Shown piece by piece: positions 47,607 to 60,600 of a stretch of DNA of 64,000 nt (its first letter is position 1; each line of letters begins with the position of its first letter). The position numbers and the translations under genes are program-made. The stretch is from Stenocarpella maydis (Eukaryota; Ascomycota; Sordariomycetes; Diaporthales; Diaporthaceae): NCBI GenBank assembly GCA_002270565.1, contig NQMI01000021.1, positions 62,001 to 126,000 of the forward strand, read 5' to 3'. Below the pieces are notes generated by a model. It saw only the letters and a list, made by a program, of their open reading frames with translations, searched no databases and was not told the origin of the DNA.

Positions 47607-48953
47607 ATGCCGATCCCAACTCCTGCACCAATTGCGATCATTGGCGGAGGTATATTTGTGAAGGAAGAACACCTGGTTCGTGCTCGGATGCCACTTTGAG
47701 CCCCGCACATGGCTGAGTGAAATGCTAACGGAGAAGCCCAGCCCGCCGTGCTAGCCACGCCTTTGCTTTCGCTGAAGGCCATCTACTCCCGCTCGCTCAG
47801 GTCTGCGAAGGAGACCTCGCAGCTCCTGCCAGCCTCGCACGGCGCCGTTGACCTCTACTCGGAGGATTCGGGCCCAGGCAAATCCTTCGAGGACGTCCTC
47901 TCGCGTTCCGACATCGTCGGCGTGATCATTGCGCTCCCGATCCGGAACCAGCCCAAATTCATCGAGGCAGCCCTTAAGGCGGGCAAGCACGTGCTGGCGG
48001 AGAAGCCAGTCGGGCCTGACGTGGAGTCGGCCAAGAAACTGATTTCCTGGTATCGAGAGATTGCCGCGGAGAAGAAGGTTACCTGGGCAGTCGCCGAGCA
48101 ATTCCGATTTGTGCACAAATATGTCTGGGCGGCCGAGCAGGCGCGGACATTGGGCAAGGTGATCGGGTTCAATTTCAGGGTGTTCCAGCTGTGCAGTCAA
48201 GGTGCGTGCACGCGCAGGAAATGCTGGAGACACGGAGAAGTGGCTGACAAATTACAGACAACAAATATTTCAACACTGAGTGGAGGAAGAATCCAACCCA
48301 CAACTATGGGTTCATTCTCGATGGCGGCGTCCATTCGACCGCAGCTGTCCGTAGTAAGTAGTCTCAAGATACCATGGCCAGCTGGCTGCTACTACATGTG
48401 ACCTGTGGGTCACAGAACCTGACGATGGCCTGTGGGCCCGCAGTGGCCCTTCTTGCAGTCCTCATCTGGTAATGACGTGTGACCAAGTTTCGGTAATGGC
48501 TGACTTGAGGTTGCTGTAGTGTTCCTCGGCCAGGACCTGGCCCAGACAGTCATCGGCTACTCGTGCTTAGTCCAGCAGCACCTCGCGCCGGTCGACACGC
48601 TCTCTGCCGTCATCAAGACCAAGTCTGGTGCAGTGGGTAGCTTCAACTGCAGCTGGGGAACGACTATGAAGGTGGCTGAGTACACAGTTGCTTGCGAGAA
48701 CGGTAGCGTTACTATCGAGGGCGATGCGGGCTGGATTCTGCACAAGGATGGTCGAAAGGTTCAGAAAGACTTCCCATTCACTGCTGGTTCTGCAGTGACG
48801 GAAGAAGTACGAGCTTGGGGAGCTGCGATTGTGGAAGGCAAGGAGAACCCGCTGCTGACGCCCGAGATAACCTTGGGCGATCTGGAGCTCTTGGAAAGCA
48901 TGTTGAGAAGTGCCGAGGATAATGGTGTAGCGAGGATGTTGGAGTTTCAGTAG
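47607..48953 (+). CDS. Gfo/Idh/MocA-family NAD(P)-dependent oxidoreductase
   Basis: Four exons (47607-47675, 47742-48201, 48258-48353, 48520-48953; introns 66, 56 and 166 nt) give 352 residues in frame. The N-terminal Rossmann motif IAIIGGGIFVKEEHL is completed by splicing to PAVLATPLLSLKAIYSRS. The dinucleotide/substrate motif AGKHVLAEKPVG carries the conserved Lys of the EKP signature. Exon 3 supplies NYGFILDGGVHSTAAV with the conserved Asp/His of the active site. The C-terminal substrate domain has VDTLSAVIKTKSGAVGSF and a terminal helix, LGDLELLESMLRSAEDNG. The family oxidises sugars, polyols and related compounds in the cytosol; the exact substrate is not predictable. The first intron donor (GTTCGT) is non-consensus, but the resulting protein fits the family closely. 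Confidence 0.88.
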
Positions 48954-49200
48954 TTAGTCTTGAGCTTGAACTCCCTGGGCCTGATTTAGATCCGGCAGCG
49001 AGACACTAGCAATCCTTATCGTCTAAGGTTGCCCCTCCCCTCCAGGCAGTCACCCCCGGCGTATTAGTATAAAGTGGTTGTTGTTGTCATCAGCTGCCTG
49101 TGATGGGCAAGATCGAGGGCAATTGGGTTCGTAATCAGGTCCAGCGCGCACGAGGCGCTATTGGATTCGGGCGGGAGGCGAACTTTTGTCCCTGCGTTCA

Positions 49201-49825
49201 TCAAAGCTTGGCTCGTTCTCTGACAAGGATGCGTTCCAGGCCTCGTCTCATCGTGTCATCCATTCCGCTGGCGTTCGGTCGCCCTGTAGCGCGATCGACG
49301 AATACATGGACGAACTCCCCAACGCTCTTCACTTCGTCACGGCCCTGCTCAAACAGCGCGACTTCATAGGTGACCGACGACTTGCCGAGCTTGTTGACGC
49401 GGAGAGCTAGCTCCGCGACAGCGGGGAAGGCGATGGAGCTGAAGTAGTCGTTATGAGAGCGGACTGGCTAGACATCAATACGCGGATGGGACTCGACAGC
49501 TGCTGGCGTTGTGAACGGTGGACGGCCTTACCAACTAGCCCATACTGGTCTCCATCCTTTGGACGCAGGCCACAATGCTGGATGAGGTATGCATTGACCA
49601 CAGAGTCATAGAGGAAATTGTAGACAGAATTATTCATGTGTGAATATCTTGAAGAGACGAGGTTAGCCTGCTTAGCCCCGCAAGCTCCTTGTGCGGCAGC
49701 GCGCAAGGGCTCTCGACCCAGGAGGCTAGTATTTACTGGTCATTGTCCGACCACCTGGTGCGGTACTCCAGGATGAAGTAGTAGTCACCACGTCTTCTTC
49801 CGCGGGTCGTGTCGAGGTTGGACAT
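49201..49825 (-). CDS. Hot-dog fold acyl-CoA thioesterase (4HBT type)
   Basis: Three exons (49737-49825, 49532-49647, 49201-49463) with introns of 89 and 68 nt give 155 residues. The active-site strand and helix are TRWSDNDQYSHMNNSVYNFL, formed across the first splice; the Asp and the HxNN form are those of YbgC/4HBT thioesterases. Next come DSVVNAYLIQHCGLRP, then VRSHNDYFSSIAFPAVAEL after the second splice, and VTYEVALFEQG. The C-terminus ends TGRPNASGMDDTMRRGLERI. Length and motifs are typical of a single-domain enzyme hydrolysing acyl-CoA in the cytosol, mitochondrion or peroxisome; no clear targeting signal was seen. It is convergent with the oxidoreductase gene (247 bp apart) and divergent from the pseudouridine synthase gene. 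Confidence 0.85.
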
Positions 49826-50686
49826 GGCCGATTACGGCTCTGATTGTCGACGGCCGTTAGGAGGAACTGGGGCCTGGGGCCTGGGGCTGGGTTGTCCGCC
49901 TCTCTTTATGTAGTCTGCCCTTGGTTTACAAGTCATGGACAGCGACCTCGCGCTGGGAGGCTTATTCAAGCTTGTTCGGGGGGTCGGCTACTCGGCCGCC
50001 AGATCTGGGCGCCCTGAGTCACTGTCGACGAGCTGATGACCCGTTCTGGGAAGGGTGAAGGCGGGAAATAGGCCGGGGACAAGGCTGGCGACTCATGCCG
50101 TGCGACTTAAAAGTACGTACGTTCGGATCCTCGGGCCCTCGTGGGTCTCTGGGTAAGGGGATGAGCAGATGTGCCGAGACGTCGTGCATGAACGATCGAG
50201 TTTGACACTTGACTTTAAATCAGCCTTGCGAGCAGATCTCCCCATATATATCTAGCCCAGATCTGGCGCCAATATAGCGTACGTCAGGGTCAACCTCATC
50301 GCCAGCGCGTCTGGGGGAAGTCATTGACAGTTCGCCCCCTCTCAACGGCCGAGGCTGAGGCTTTGTCAGCCGCTGTGCCAAGAAAACCCTGAGATTCTGC
50401 CAACCACTCTCCTCCCTCACCGCCCAAAAGTTGACGAGGCATCAACGTCGATGCTCCAGTCTATGCTGAGTGTCATTCACCTTTAATCTCCTCCGTCCTG
50501 ACGCGGCATGTCAAGCCGAGTCCTGTATCCCTCGTTACGGCCGACCAACACGACCTCCCCCGTCTTCCCCGGTGGTGCTTTCAGGCTGCCCTGCGGACAG
50601 TGACGCTGGCGACTCCCAACCAGCTACTCGTGCGCTACCTTCTGCGCGTACAGCGGGCCGTGACGACCCCGATACCTGCGAACGTG
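49826..50686. promoter_or_regulatory. Divergent intergenic region (thioesterase / pseudouridine synthase)
   Basis: This contains both promoters. An upstream ATG at 50508 opens MSSRVLYPSLRPTNTT... for 31 codons and could be an upstream ORF or a first exon of the pseudouridine synthase gene. Nothing else was recognised. Confidence 0.35.
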
Positions 50687-52174
50687 ATGCAGGGAGGCGA
50701 GGCTGCCGGCGGAGGGCCGATCAACGCCCAAGGTGCTCCAAAAATCACGGACAACGGAGCACCCGTCGACGAGAATGAGCCAGCCGCCCAGCAGCCAGCT
50801 CCAACGGCGCCCCCCAAGAAAGGTCGGGTGAGGCAGAAGCACAAATCGCCAGCTGCCAGCACCGCGCACAACGATGTGTGGCCTCGACCATATTACTTAG
50901 AAGATGGCCTCCGTCGAGTGAAGCCCTACCACTACACATACTCCACCTGGTGCAAGGAGCGCTGGCGCCAGAGGACACTCATCGAAATTTTCGAGTCTGA
51001 GTTCAGGGACCGTCCGCTCGAGTACTACAGGCGGGCCATGGAGGGTGGGGAAGTGGCAGTAAACAACAAAGCAGTGGGCCCGGATTACGTCCTCAAGAAT
51101 GGAGACTGCATCACGCACACTCTTCACCGACACGAACCTCCAGTCACCGCCGACCCCATCGCAATCCTACACGAGGACGATGACATGATTGTGCTCAACA
51201 AACCTTCCGGCGTTCCTGTCCACCCTTCCGGTCGCTACAACTTCAACTCCATCACCGAGATTATGAAGTCCGAGAGGGGGCCCGACTGGCTGGCATATCC
51301 GTGCAACCGGCTGGACAGGCTGACAAGCGGCATCATGTTCGTCGCGAAAAACCCCCAGGCCGCCGTCAAGCTGGGCAACCAGATCGCGGCGCGGACAGTG
51401 CGCAAGGAGTACATAGCTCGTGTGATTGGCGAGTTCCCAGACGGAGAGGTCGTCTGCAACCAGCCCATTCTGGCAATCTCGCCTAAGCTGGGCCTGAATC
51501 GTGTCAGGGCAAACGGGAAACATGCCCGTACCGTTTTCAAACGCTTGGCATACTATCCGCCCCGCGAGGAGGTCTCCGCCCCCATCGGGAAGGCGGATAA
51601 GTCTGCGGGAAATGGCCAGCCGCAGGCAAGGAAGAAGGGATACTCCATCGTTCGATGTATGCCCGTGACGGGCCGCACCCACCAGCTGCGGGTTCATTTG
51701 CAGTTCCTGGGCTATCCCATCGAGAACGACCCAATTTATGCGAACCAGAAAGTCTGGGGTTTCGACCTGGGCTGCAACGATTTCGATGCCAGCCTGAACA
51801 GCGACGAAGACATCGTCAGCCGGCTATCTCGGATGGGTAAGGAGGATGTCGCAGAAGCTGTTGCATACTACGACGCGATGATCGACGACTATGAAAAGCG
51901 CAAGGCGGAGAAGATGTCTGGAGAGATCTGCGACGTCTGCCAGACACCCCTCTACACGGACCCAGGCCTCCACGAGCTCACGCTGTGGCTGCACAGCCTG
52001 CGGTACGAAGATAAGGACGGCGCCTGGAAATACGTGAGTCCTCTACCATCGTGGGCACTGCCTCCGGAAGGTTACAGTGGGCCGACAGAAGTCGGGGGTA
52101 TGGAAAGCCTTGTCAGAGCAGTGAAGGACGTGAACCCGGAGATAGTTGGAAGGGCAGACACCGAGATCCCGTGA
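50687..52174 (+). CDS. RluA-family tRNA pseudouridine synthase (Pus9/Rib2 type)
   Basis: 495 residues from the first in-frame ATG at 50687; the frame is open further upstream, so an upstream exon is possible. The N-terminal 70 residues are Ala/Pro-rich and probably disordered. The core starts PRPYYLEDGLRRVKPYHYTY, followed by an S4-like segment (LIEIFESEFRDRPLEYYRR) and LHEDDDMIVLNKPSGVPVHP. The catalytic motif NRLDRLTSGIMFVAKN has Asp210. CMPVTGRTHQLRVHLQFLGY follows, then PIENDPIY. A C-terminal CDVCQTPLYTDP segment may bind metal. Enzymes of this branch convert uridine 32 of tRNAs to pseudouridine in cytosol or mitochondria. The riboflavin deaminase domain that yeast Rib2 carries is not seen, so this is nearer Pus9. 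Housekeeping gene, normal composition. Confidence 0.9.
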   Translation: MQGGEAAGGGPINAQGAPKITDNGAPVDENEPAAQQPAPTAPPKKGRVRQKHKSPAASTAHNDVWPRPYYLEDGLRRVKPYHYTYSTWCKERWRQRTLIEIFESEFRDRPLEYYRRAMEGGEVAVNNKAVGPDYVLKNGDCITHTLHRHEPPVTADPIAILHEDDDMIVLNKPSGVPVHPSGRYNFNSITEIMKSERGPDWLAYPCNRLDRLTSGIMFVAKNPQAAVKLGNQIAARTVRKEYIARVIGEFPDGEVVCNQPILAISPKLGLNRVRANGKHARTVFKRLAYYPPREEVSAPIGKADKSAGNGQPQARKKGYSIVRCMPVTGRTHQLRVHLQFLGYPIENDPIYANQKVWGFDLGCNDFDASLNSDEDIVSRLSRMGKEDVAEAVAYYDAMIDDYEKRKAEKMSGEICDVCQTPLYTDPGLHELTLWLHSLRYEDKDGAWKYVSPLPSWALPPEGYSGPTEVGGMESLVRAVKDVNPEIVGRADTEIP

Positions 52175-54470
52175 AGGTTCACACCGAGACCAATATCATT
52201 GCGTTCATGCGATTCCACAAGCACTCGTTCGGTCTGTGGGCGGGCTATCCGCGGAGCACCGTACCTTCAAGACCAATCTTGCGGGCGCTACTGAAAAAGG
52301 GGCTTGGTGTTAACCAAGAGAGACGCGGCGCTAAACAGACGCCACTGAGCCCTACGCAAAGACCGATTTGAGGCCCAGGGCCCTGCGCGCCTTCATCGGA
52401 GCTGAACAGTGTCCGTGGCTACCAACTTCCGACGGGTCTCCGCCTCGTCGTATCCATGGCAATAATACCTGTTGCACAGTGCTCGAGGTCTATGCAGGAG
52501 AATCAGAATAAAGTTTCGTCAAGCTGCAATTCCAAGCGCATCCTGTTTCATAACGCGCGCATTACCTCACACTGCGTGTCAATGGGACCAGCCCTGTAAT
52601 AAGCTCATATCAGCCCTTCTCAGCTCGACGACTCCTGCGATCTCGGTACCTAGGTATGCGGCCTTCACGGTCCACGTGCCAGCTCTACCACATCTGGGCG
52701 GCTGAAACCTGCCCAGGGCCCGGACAAGCGACAGGAGATGAGTGACCATCTGGAGACGGTAATAGCATATCAGCGTTCCACAAAATGGGGACAAGCAGTA
52801 ATGCCACCCCGAGGCGTACCGAGACGCGGAGTATTCGAACGAAACTTGCCAGCTGCTGTTCGACCTTTGGTCCGCTCCGGATCGATCCCAGATGACCAGG
52901 CCACCTGAGGCGCGTGCCTGCCGGGCTTGGGTCGTTACATCGGCCACAACGAAATATTCAGATTGTGACAACTCAAACTTCCTCACGGAAGAATTCATTT
53001 GGTGGACGGCGGAGGTGGTGACTTGCCTGCCCAGCTGATGGGAGTGGTGGCCTATTGGCACCAGCGGGCTTTTGTCTGCCGGAGACAGTCTTTGTTGCAG
53101 TCGAGCCGATCTCGCCTCTGCGCTATTGTGACTAGGAAACTCGCCGCCTTTTCGGCCTACCTGCCGGACGCCACTCCCATCATCAGACTTCCCCAAGCCA
53201 CCATGCCATCAAACGACGGAACACTGACGAGACGACAGAACACTGACGGGACAATCACACGTGTCACGCTCAGGACTAAAGACCTCCCCCTAATCCTTAA
53301 ACAGCATGGTGACATTGTCTTGGGGGCCGGCAAAGCAACAACAAACTCGGAGCGGTTTGCGTCTTCTAGAGACAGCAGCAGTGGCAGTGTCCAGCAGCCC
53401 CTCAGTGTGGGTTTTTTTTCAGTCCCATTTTGAGACGCGCAAGAGGCAGGGCCCAGGGGACACCAGGGGGCAACGGCCAGCCCGTTGTGTTAGGACTGGA
53501 CGAAGGCGGCTGTACTCTCTGTTTCCGACGACGTGAGCTCGAAAAAGGCTTGTACAGCGGATCCGCTTCGTCAGAGCTGGGACGTGTCTCCTCACTCCTG
53601 CCCCTGCTTTACTCCCCACTCCCACCTGCGGGTATCTTTGACGAAAGCGACTGTCACAGGGCACTGACCAGCAGTACCGTGGACTTCCCTGGCACAAGAG
53701 CCCGCAGGGTAATCAAGAGTCGGGTCAAGCCTAATATGAATTTGGAATAGCCCGAAAGTTTAATTTGCCCAGGGCCCGGATACTGCCAAGCTGATCCCTT
53801 CACCATTGGGTGTCTCTACGCCTCCCTGGGGCTCCCCAGCCCTCATGGGGCCACACCTTCCCTTCCGTTACCAGCCGGGATCCGCTGCACTGGCAACTTT
53901 CGAGTGAGGTCTCAGAGGCTTGCGCAGATGCCCGAGAGAAATACGACGAGGCGTGGGGAATGCCAAAAGTCTCAGCGTGCCAAAGGCTCAGAGCCACAGA
54001 GAGCTCTTGCTACTCCCCCGGACCTCTGCCCCTCCTGGTCTCTGCCCACCTCCTCTAGCGGTCACGGCCCTGGACCATGGCCTGCCCTCTGGACACACCC
54101 CTCCCTGCCTCCCCACACCCTCGTCTCTAGGACAGAGGGATCTGTATGTTGCTCTCGATCCGTCCTAGCTCGACCACTCACTCTCTGGCGTGCTCTCCCA
54201 ACTTACTGGGCCTGTCTAGTGATCCCTGGTCATCTCAGGAGCAGGCCATTGCTCCCTTGTACCCTGTCAAATACTGCGGTACATTGATGCGATGTTCCTT
54301 TGCCGGCCCGGGGGCGGTCTACTACTTTGAAGGGCATTCGTGCAAATCATAGCAGGTAATATAAGGCCCTCGGGGTCCCATAACGGAGCCTTGTGGACCT
54401 CGACGAGATATAGCTTGGGTCGAATCATCCTCTTTGTGCATTCTTCTTGTCCTTCTACTCTACAGCTCCA
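52175..54470. other. Intergenic region upstream of the bZIP gene
   Basis: 2.3 kb of GC-rich sequence, probably the 3' end of the synthase transcript and a long promoter/leader for the bZIP gene. The 205-codon minus-strand ORF at 52579-53196 and the shorter plus-strand ORFs have no recognisable domain and are not called. Confidence 0.4.
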
Positions 54471-55560
54471 ATGGCTTACGCAACGACATCTCACGTTCGA
54501 AGCTCAGCACCAGTCCCAGCGCCCACCAACACCAACATGACCATGAAGGAAGAAGCGGCGCGCCAGACATCCGCTGAGCCGCCCAAGACCACCAAGCGGA
54601 AAGGTAAGAAGGGACCCATCCGTACCTGACGAGTGAAGCGGAGAGGGTGAACTGACTGGCCCAATGACACCACCAGGGACACGAAGCGTGTCTACTTTGA
54701 CACCCTCACAACTTGCTCGGAAGAGAGCGAATGACCGTGAGGCGCAGCGTGCCATCCGGGCGAGGACAAAGGAGCACATCGAGCGCCTCGAACGGGAATT
54801 AGAGGACCTCAAGGGCAAGCACAACCGAGACGACACGGTGCAGGACCTCATCAAGCGGAACAAGGCCCTCGAGACAGAGCTCAAGCGACTGAGGGAAAGT
54901 ATGGGGATCCCACACACAGACCCATACCCGAATTCTGGTGAGAGACGACGCGAAATAGTCCTAACATGGCCTTGCGAGGCCAATTACAGTAAAGTGCACT
55001 GCTAACCGCAAAGCCTTAGTCTATGAGCAAGGACTCCCGTCAATGCCCAGCTCTGGTATCCCAAGTCGTTCGTCGTCTTATGGTCACTCGATGAGGGCGT
55101 CGCCGGACGGATATGGCTATTCTCACATTCCAACGCCAGAGCCAACCGAGCCTTGGGCAGCTTCTATTCCAGTCACTGTGCCTTCGACCGTTTCGAGCCC
55201 TTCGTCATCGGGACCCATAGAGGATTATGGGTACATGCCCACGAGTGTGCCCGCTCCCCTGATGGATGGAGTTCCCGTGGCTCCCACGAGCGCGCCGTAC
55301 CACAATGATGTGGAGTATGAGGAAGGCGTCGATTCAGGTGAGCGCGACTCGATCACACAGCCCTACATTTTGCCCGCCCGCTCGGCCCACTGTCATAAAG
55401 AACTGCGGGTCCAGTACTGACATGTTATACAGACCGCGGTTTCCACAGGCCGGCTTCAAACCACGTTTCGTTGCCCCAGTCTTACCCGATGCACCATCAC
55501 CAACACCAGCAATGGAACAACATGTACGGTGTTTACTACCCACAATCACCTTCACTTTGA
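54471..55560 (+). CDS. bZIP transcription factor
   Basis: Four exons (54471-54603, 54677-54937, 55020-55337, 55433-55560; introns 73, 82 and 95 nt) give 279 residues in frame. The basic region is LARKRANDREAQRAIRARTK, with N-D-R-E-AQ-R in the DNA-contacting positions. It runs into a leucine zipper (IERLERELEDLKGK...LIKRNKALETELKRL). The C-terminal half is Pro/Ser-rich with acidic patches, probably an activation region, and ends His/Gln-rich (MHHHQHQQWNNMYGVYYPQS). It resembles fungal-specific bZIP regulators rather than Gcn4 or Yap1, since the cysteine-rich redox domains are absent. Nuclear. It is 30 kb from the polyketide synthase and in ordinary gene space, so no link to that locus is implied. 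Confidence 0.88.
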
Positions 55561-57663
55561 GGGTTTAGAGGAGTGACATCTGAACGCATACGACAGCCAC
55601 GAAAACACGAATACCAACGGGAACTCGTTCTAGAAGCCCTGCCATATCGATCACACCGCTGGCACGCAGGCCACTAACAAGGAACGAAGGTGCGTTTTGA
55701 GGATGATTTGGGCACTTGGCGCTGTCGGAGAGAAGGCCGCACGCATGCGAGGGGACGTACCTTTCGGGGAACCAACACAACCCCTGTCAAACCTTATTTT
55801 GCGTCTCTCGACTGTGGCGAGCAGCCAGGAGGGTAAACCTCGAGGGGAAGGGGCTCGCGGGCCGCGCAACATTACCTACCGATCATTCCAGCAGCAGAAA
55901 GTTCTCTTGGACCCTACCCCCCTCCCCGCCTATGATGAGCCTTGCTATTGCCTGCGGGTACTTTTTGACGTCAACCCCACCAGATAACAACAAACTCTAT
56001 TCCATCTGACTTCTACGTCACCTCGTTAATTGGGAATCTGGCCACCAGCCACCTCGACGACATCTCTTCCCTGTCTCTACCGCTCGGACACCTCCTTCCC
56101 CTCCTTTCCTTCAAACCTCCAAGCTACCCCTCGTCAACACATGCAACCTCAGCTCTCCTTCTCGCCTCCCGAGCCATCACCGACTCGGGTACCCTCAGCA
56201 CCTCGAGTCAGGACCATACTATAGCCAGGTGCCTATGCCACCCTATGCCGCACGGAAGCCTGCACGGAATATTCGAAGAATCTTCTTCGAACCTTCCGTG
56301 AAGTCAGGCGGACTGCCTCCTAATCCCGATGGAGGAAGGCTCAACGGCCTCGAACATGAGTCTTTGGGCCGAGGCCTCTTAGCAGCATTCAACTTGTCCT
56401 GAGCGGTGTCCGACTCGATCACACGTCCGAGCTTCTGGAAATCCATTGGCCTCTTTCCCCCTCACTTGGTGCTCGTCGGCTGGCCCACGGGGCGTCCCAC
56501 CGCGGCCCCGTTTCAAACTAAGCAACGGTGTTATTCTGGGGCTAGTGTGCTCTCTCTGCCTCGGCGGCGGGCAGGGGGGTCTCACTTCGCACAGAGACAT
56601 TACCACCTCGCAATCACCTCTATCTCACGCACACCCGCAAGCATACGCCCGCACACATACCTCTTCCACACCGCATTCAGACATATAACCAGCATGGGGC
56701 ACTGGGAAATCACACACCTTGGCGTGCCGGAGCAAGCATAAATGGGCCGGCAATGTGGAACAAACCTGCAATGCGCAAACGGACGGGAAGCAAAGAATGA
56801 TACCAACCAGAAGGATTTCACGCTAGGACTTTAACTTGTTTTTTATATGGCTTGTTTCTCTTGTTCCTTTTTCTTCTTCTTTTCATGTTTCTATTCTTTC
56901 CCTTTTCACGCGGAGGAGTTTTGGAACCTGGGGGTCGATGTTAGGCGCTTGTGAACAAGAACGGACGACATTCACCTTATTTTCCAAACTCGCTTTTAGG
57001 CGATTCAGCATTGGAAAAGGTCATGAGGGGGAAGGTGCACTAGGGGCATTGTGTTATTACCATTTTTCCTTATTGTACGAGTTGATGGTCTAGAGCGAAG
57101 GGAGGTCTAAATTGGGAACGTTTCACGCTTTGTTGTTATTTTGCTTTAAATCTCGTTTAGTTTTTTTTTTTTTGGTTGCAAACCACACCAAAGTTGGCAC
57201 AGCATCTTAGATACCTTGCGCGTGGCATCAGGGAGCGGGATGATCCTCAGCTCGCCTAGCTGCCTTCAGTATTGTCTATATTTGAGGCTATAGCAGAAAT
57301 TACAAATTGTTGCAAGACACATAACATCCATCTGGTTCATCCCAACAAGTACGTCTCAAATCTCGGCCTTCCAGTAACTCCGCTACCCCGCCTGTTGCGT
57401 AGATTTTCCCTGGCCCATTTCCGGTTCATAATTATCCTCGAAGCATTGGAAAATCTTGGAAAACCAACGGTCCATTAATACAGGATATGTATATAGCAAA
57501 GGGCAGGGGAGACAGGACGAGGATGGTGATGAGGGGTAACGGCCTCGCCCAATCCAAGGAGACGGATTGCACAACAGGAGTGACTTGGCGGCAGGCACTC
57601 GAACAAGGAGCATAGTGGTAAAGTTCTAACCGATGGAAACAAAGTATTTGCATCATCTCCAAG
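55561..57663. other. Region after the bZIP gene, no gene recognised
   Basis: Long pyrimidine-rich stretches (56840-56910) and a T12-type run near 57160 look like untranslated or regulatory sequence. An open segment at about 56110-56400 (YYSQVPMPPYAARKPARNIR in one frame) is reminiscent of the bZIP C-terminal style and could be an alternative 3' exon, but no splice path is convincing. Confidence 0.35.
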
Positions 57664-57685
57664 ACACACACACACACACACACAC
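57664..57685. repeat. (AC)11 microsatellite
   Basis: Eleven perfect AC units in otherwise non-repetitive GC-rich sequence. Confidence 0.95.
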
Positions 57686-60600
57686 CCCAACCACCTTAGC
57701 CCGGGCGCCCGAAATCGTGGTATTGGCAGTGGAACGCTTACTCTTCTGACGCGCTGAGATTGCAGCTTTGCCCGCGCCTCGACGTTACATGGGATGCGTC
57801 CAGGTGGGGGCGGAGAGGTGGGGCAGACAGAGACCAGGGCCTCACTATACACACAAGCCAGAGCTGAGGGCTGCGAAGTGAGCAGGGGCGTGGGCAGCCA
57901 CGGCCGCCGCACTTCAGATGATTTGCTTGTCATTCTGCACGGGGGGAGCAGGCCGCATACAGCCAGATACCAGAGAGGAAAGGGCTGGGCACGTATGGTT
58001 CGCGGCTTGCCTGCCACGGTCGACGGGCAGACGGCACAAGACGTGCATGTGGTTGCGATGCTGCTGCTACCGAACTTACACACGGGGCCAGACAGACTGA
58101 CAGACTACTCGCGGGCCGCGGGAGCATGGCAATCTTGGATCAACCTTGGGCACGCGCACTGGTGTTGGACTGGGCTTGCCTGCCGCGCGCGCGGCGAGAA
58201 GGGAAAAGCCAAAACATGAAACCTGTACGTACCGTCATCGTCACATTGTCGACTTTTCTCGCATCCCTCAGCTCCGCGTGGTTCCTTTTGCCTTTGGGAT
58301 GATGAAATGCCACGCACGCCATATGCCTCGCCCATCGGCGGTACGTGTGACAGGCCCAGCTTTCCTTTCGGGTGGCGAGCTGCAGCTTGCCCTTTTTTTC
58401 TTCTCTTTTCCTTCTCAATTGCTTCGGCCATGACAATTCGCCGGTTTTCACCCTACCGTCGCGTGTGTGTGGCGCCGGTGACGTGCCCGAAGCTTCTTTC
58501 CCCGAATCTTCATGGCGCCGTCATAGCAAAATTTAAACACTGGTTTAGGGGACCACTCCACCATGCCATACCCTCAGACAGGGCAGACCAGATGGCCCGA
58601 GTGCGGAGAGAGTTTTGCCTCTATTTCGGCTCGCTTCATGACGCCGTCCGAGAGCGGCAGGAATTGCAGACAAGCAGGGCAAGGCGAGGCAATCAAGACA
58701 AGGCAGGACAAGCAAGAGAGGGTCGCCCCCAAGCGGGACGTTCGAGGTACCCGTCCGCGGGCCTACCCAGCCAACTGGAAGCATCGAGAAATTAGAGTTT
58801 GAGAACCTTGTGGATAACAGCGGGAAGTGTCGTCACAAACAAATCATGCGTGATATCCACGTCGAGAACATCATACTGCAGATGCTGGACGACTGTATCA
58901 GGTGCTGCCATCGTAATACTCGGATGAGAATTGAAGTCAGTTGTCTGCTCTCGTGGGTCGGGCTCAAAACAGAGGGAACCGCAATCTGAACAGAAGTGCC
59001 TTGAGATAGTACTGCGTGGGTGCAAGTCGGCGGGCGGCAAAGCTTCGGCTAGGATCAGGGCCAGGGGAACAAGTGAAGAGGTGCCCCAGCCCAAAGATGT
59101 ACGTGTGTATGTAGTGTACTGTGTATCTGGGGGCCGGCGACCCCTCGTAGCTCTTCGTCATCGTGCTTGGGAGCTTGGGAACAGGGTTCAAACAGCTGCA
59201 CACCATTCCCTCTGGGTTCCTGGTCCCTGAGCTGGCCATGGAGCTCTCTGAGTGGCCCTCTGCCCGCTACTTCGAGCAGCATCCCGTCCGCATGGGTCTA
59301 GTGGCCCACCGGAACCAGGCCGTGTTCCGTATCAGGACCTGCATTTGGATATAACAGTGGCGTGAGATTATCATCGAGCCCAGACAAGCTAAACCCTGCC
59401 GGCCTCTATCGGTTTCTAGAAACCTGCATAGAAGGTACCCCCAGCAAGTAGCCCAGAGTTTCCCGTAGAGCTGGGCTCCTGTGCTCTGGCTGCAGCGATC
59501 ATGCCTCGACGGGGCCGAGCAGGCCCCCATGGCGGGCGTGCGCTCTGGGTGTGGTGCGGCGATGGGCTGCTTTGACTTTGCCCTCGAGCAAGGGCAGATC
59601 GAGGTTTCGGCATGTGGGACGAAACCCAGTCTTCCTGCTTTGCAGGCCAGTGTGCTGATCGGGGTTTCCTAATTAAAAAATGGTGCCGCGCCACAATGCT
59701 AACGAGTGATACATGGTGGAATACCTGCTCCGAAGAGCAGGGGGGCTGGTCGCCTGGCTGGGTTCTAACCGCCTTAGGCGCGGTGGGCTCTTCTATTTTC
59801 ACCACGCGTCCAGGTCCTGGGGCGGCCGTTGAAAGGCATGGGCTAGGAAGGCGCAGCGTATCTTGCGGGGTGCAAAATGTTTTGCCGAAACTTGCGCAAG
59901 CGAGCCTGAGCCCTTGTGACAGTGAAAGAGTCGCACTCAGACAGTGTGGACTCTCAGCCGTTTTTATCATGGTACCCATGTGTCTCCGTCCCCGTGAAGT
60001 GGGCAGCAAACGTGGGGACACGCCGTGTGGGGCAAAACCGGTGACGTGCACCGTTGAGCTGGGCTTCTGTGCTGGTGTACAGTAAGTAGTCCCAGTTGTT
60101 CTCCTTGAGGCTTCGAGAATGCTCCGGATCCGCAATCTCGCAACAAGTCTGATGTTCGCATCGCAAGAATGGACCTGCAGGCTCGCATTCACACAGACAA
60201 CGACCGCGGGGATCCCGGCCATACTGCAGCTGGCTCTGGGCCGTTGGCATGCGGTCGTAGCTCGTCCATGATGATCAACCACGAGATTGAGGCGGGCTGG
60301 ATGGGAGCCCGGCCCCTGCCCAATGTGGCCCCCCCCTTCCCCCCGGCCAGTTCTCCAGAAGCCGTGAACCTGTATGGTTTACTGCGTACACCACACCACT
60401 TCTCACGCCTGCAATGCTACAAAGCCCGGAAGTGGGGTTCAAGTGCCGCGTTGTGGCCTACTCCACCCCAGGCCCTGCACACAGCATGGACAGTCCCCGG
60501 CAGACTGTTTCTTTGTCTTCCTGATCTGTACGGTAGGTTCCCAGGTGTCAGGACAGGCCCGGCGCAAACTAACCAAAAGGCGGAAGTTCCCGAGGTCTGT

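Noticed and set aside
52579..53196. 205-codon minus-strand ORF between the pseudouridine synthase and bZIP genes
   Set aside because: No recognisable family; more likely untranslated or promoter sequence.
58792..59094. Possible GFA-type zinc enzyme on the minus strand (RHFCSDCGS)
   Set aside because: Only this short motif fits; upstream frames do not provide the other conserved cysteines and the downstream sequence does not match.
59416..60282. 288-codon minus-strand ORF
   Set aside because: No domain, low-complexity composition and no splice context.
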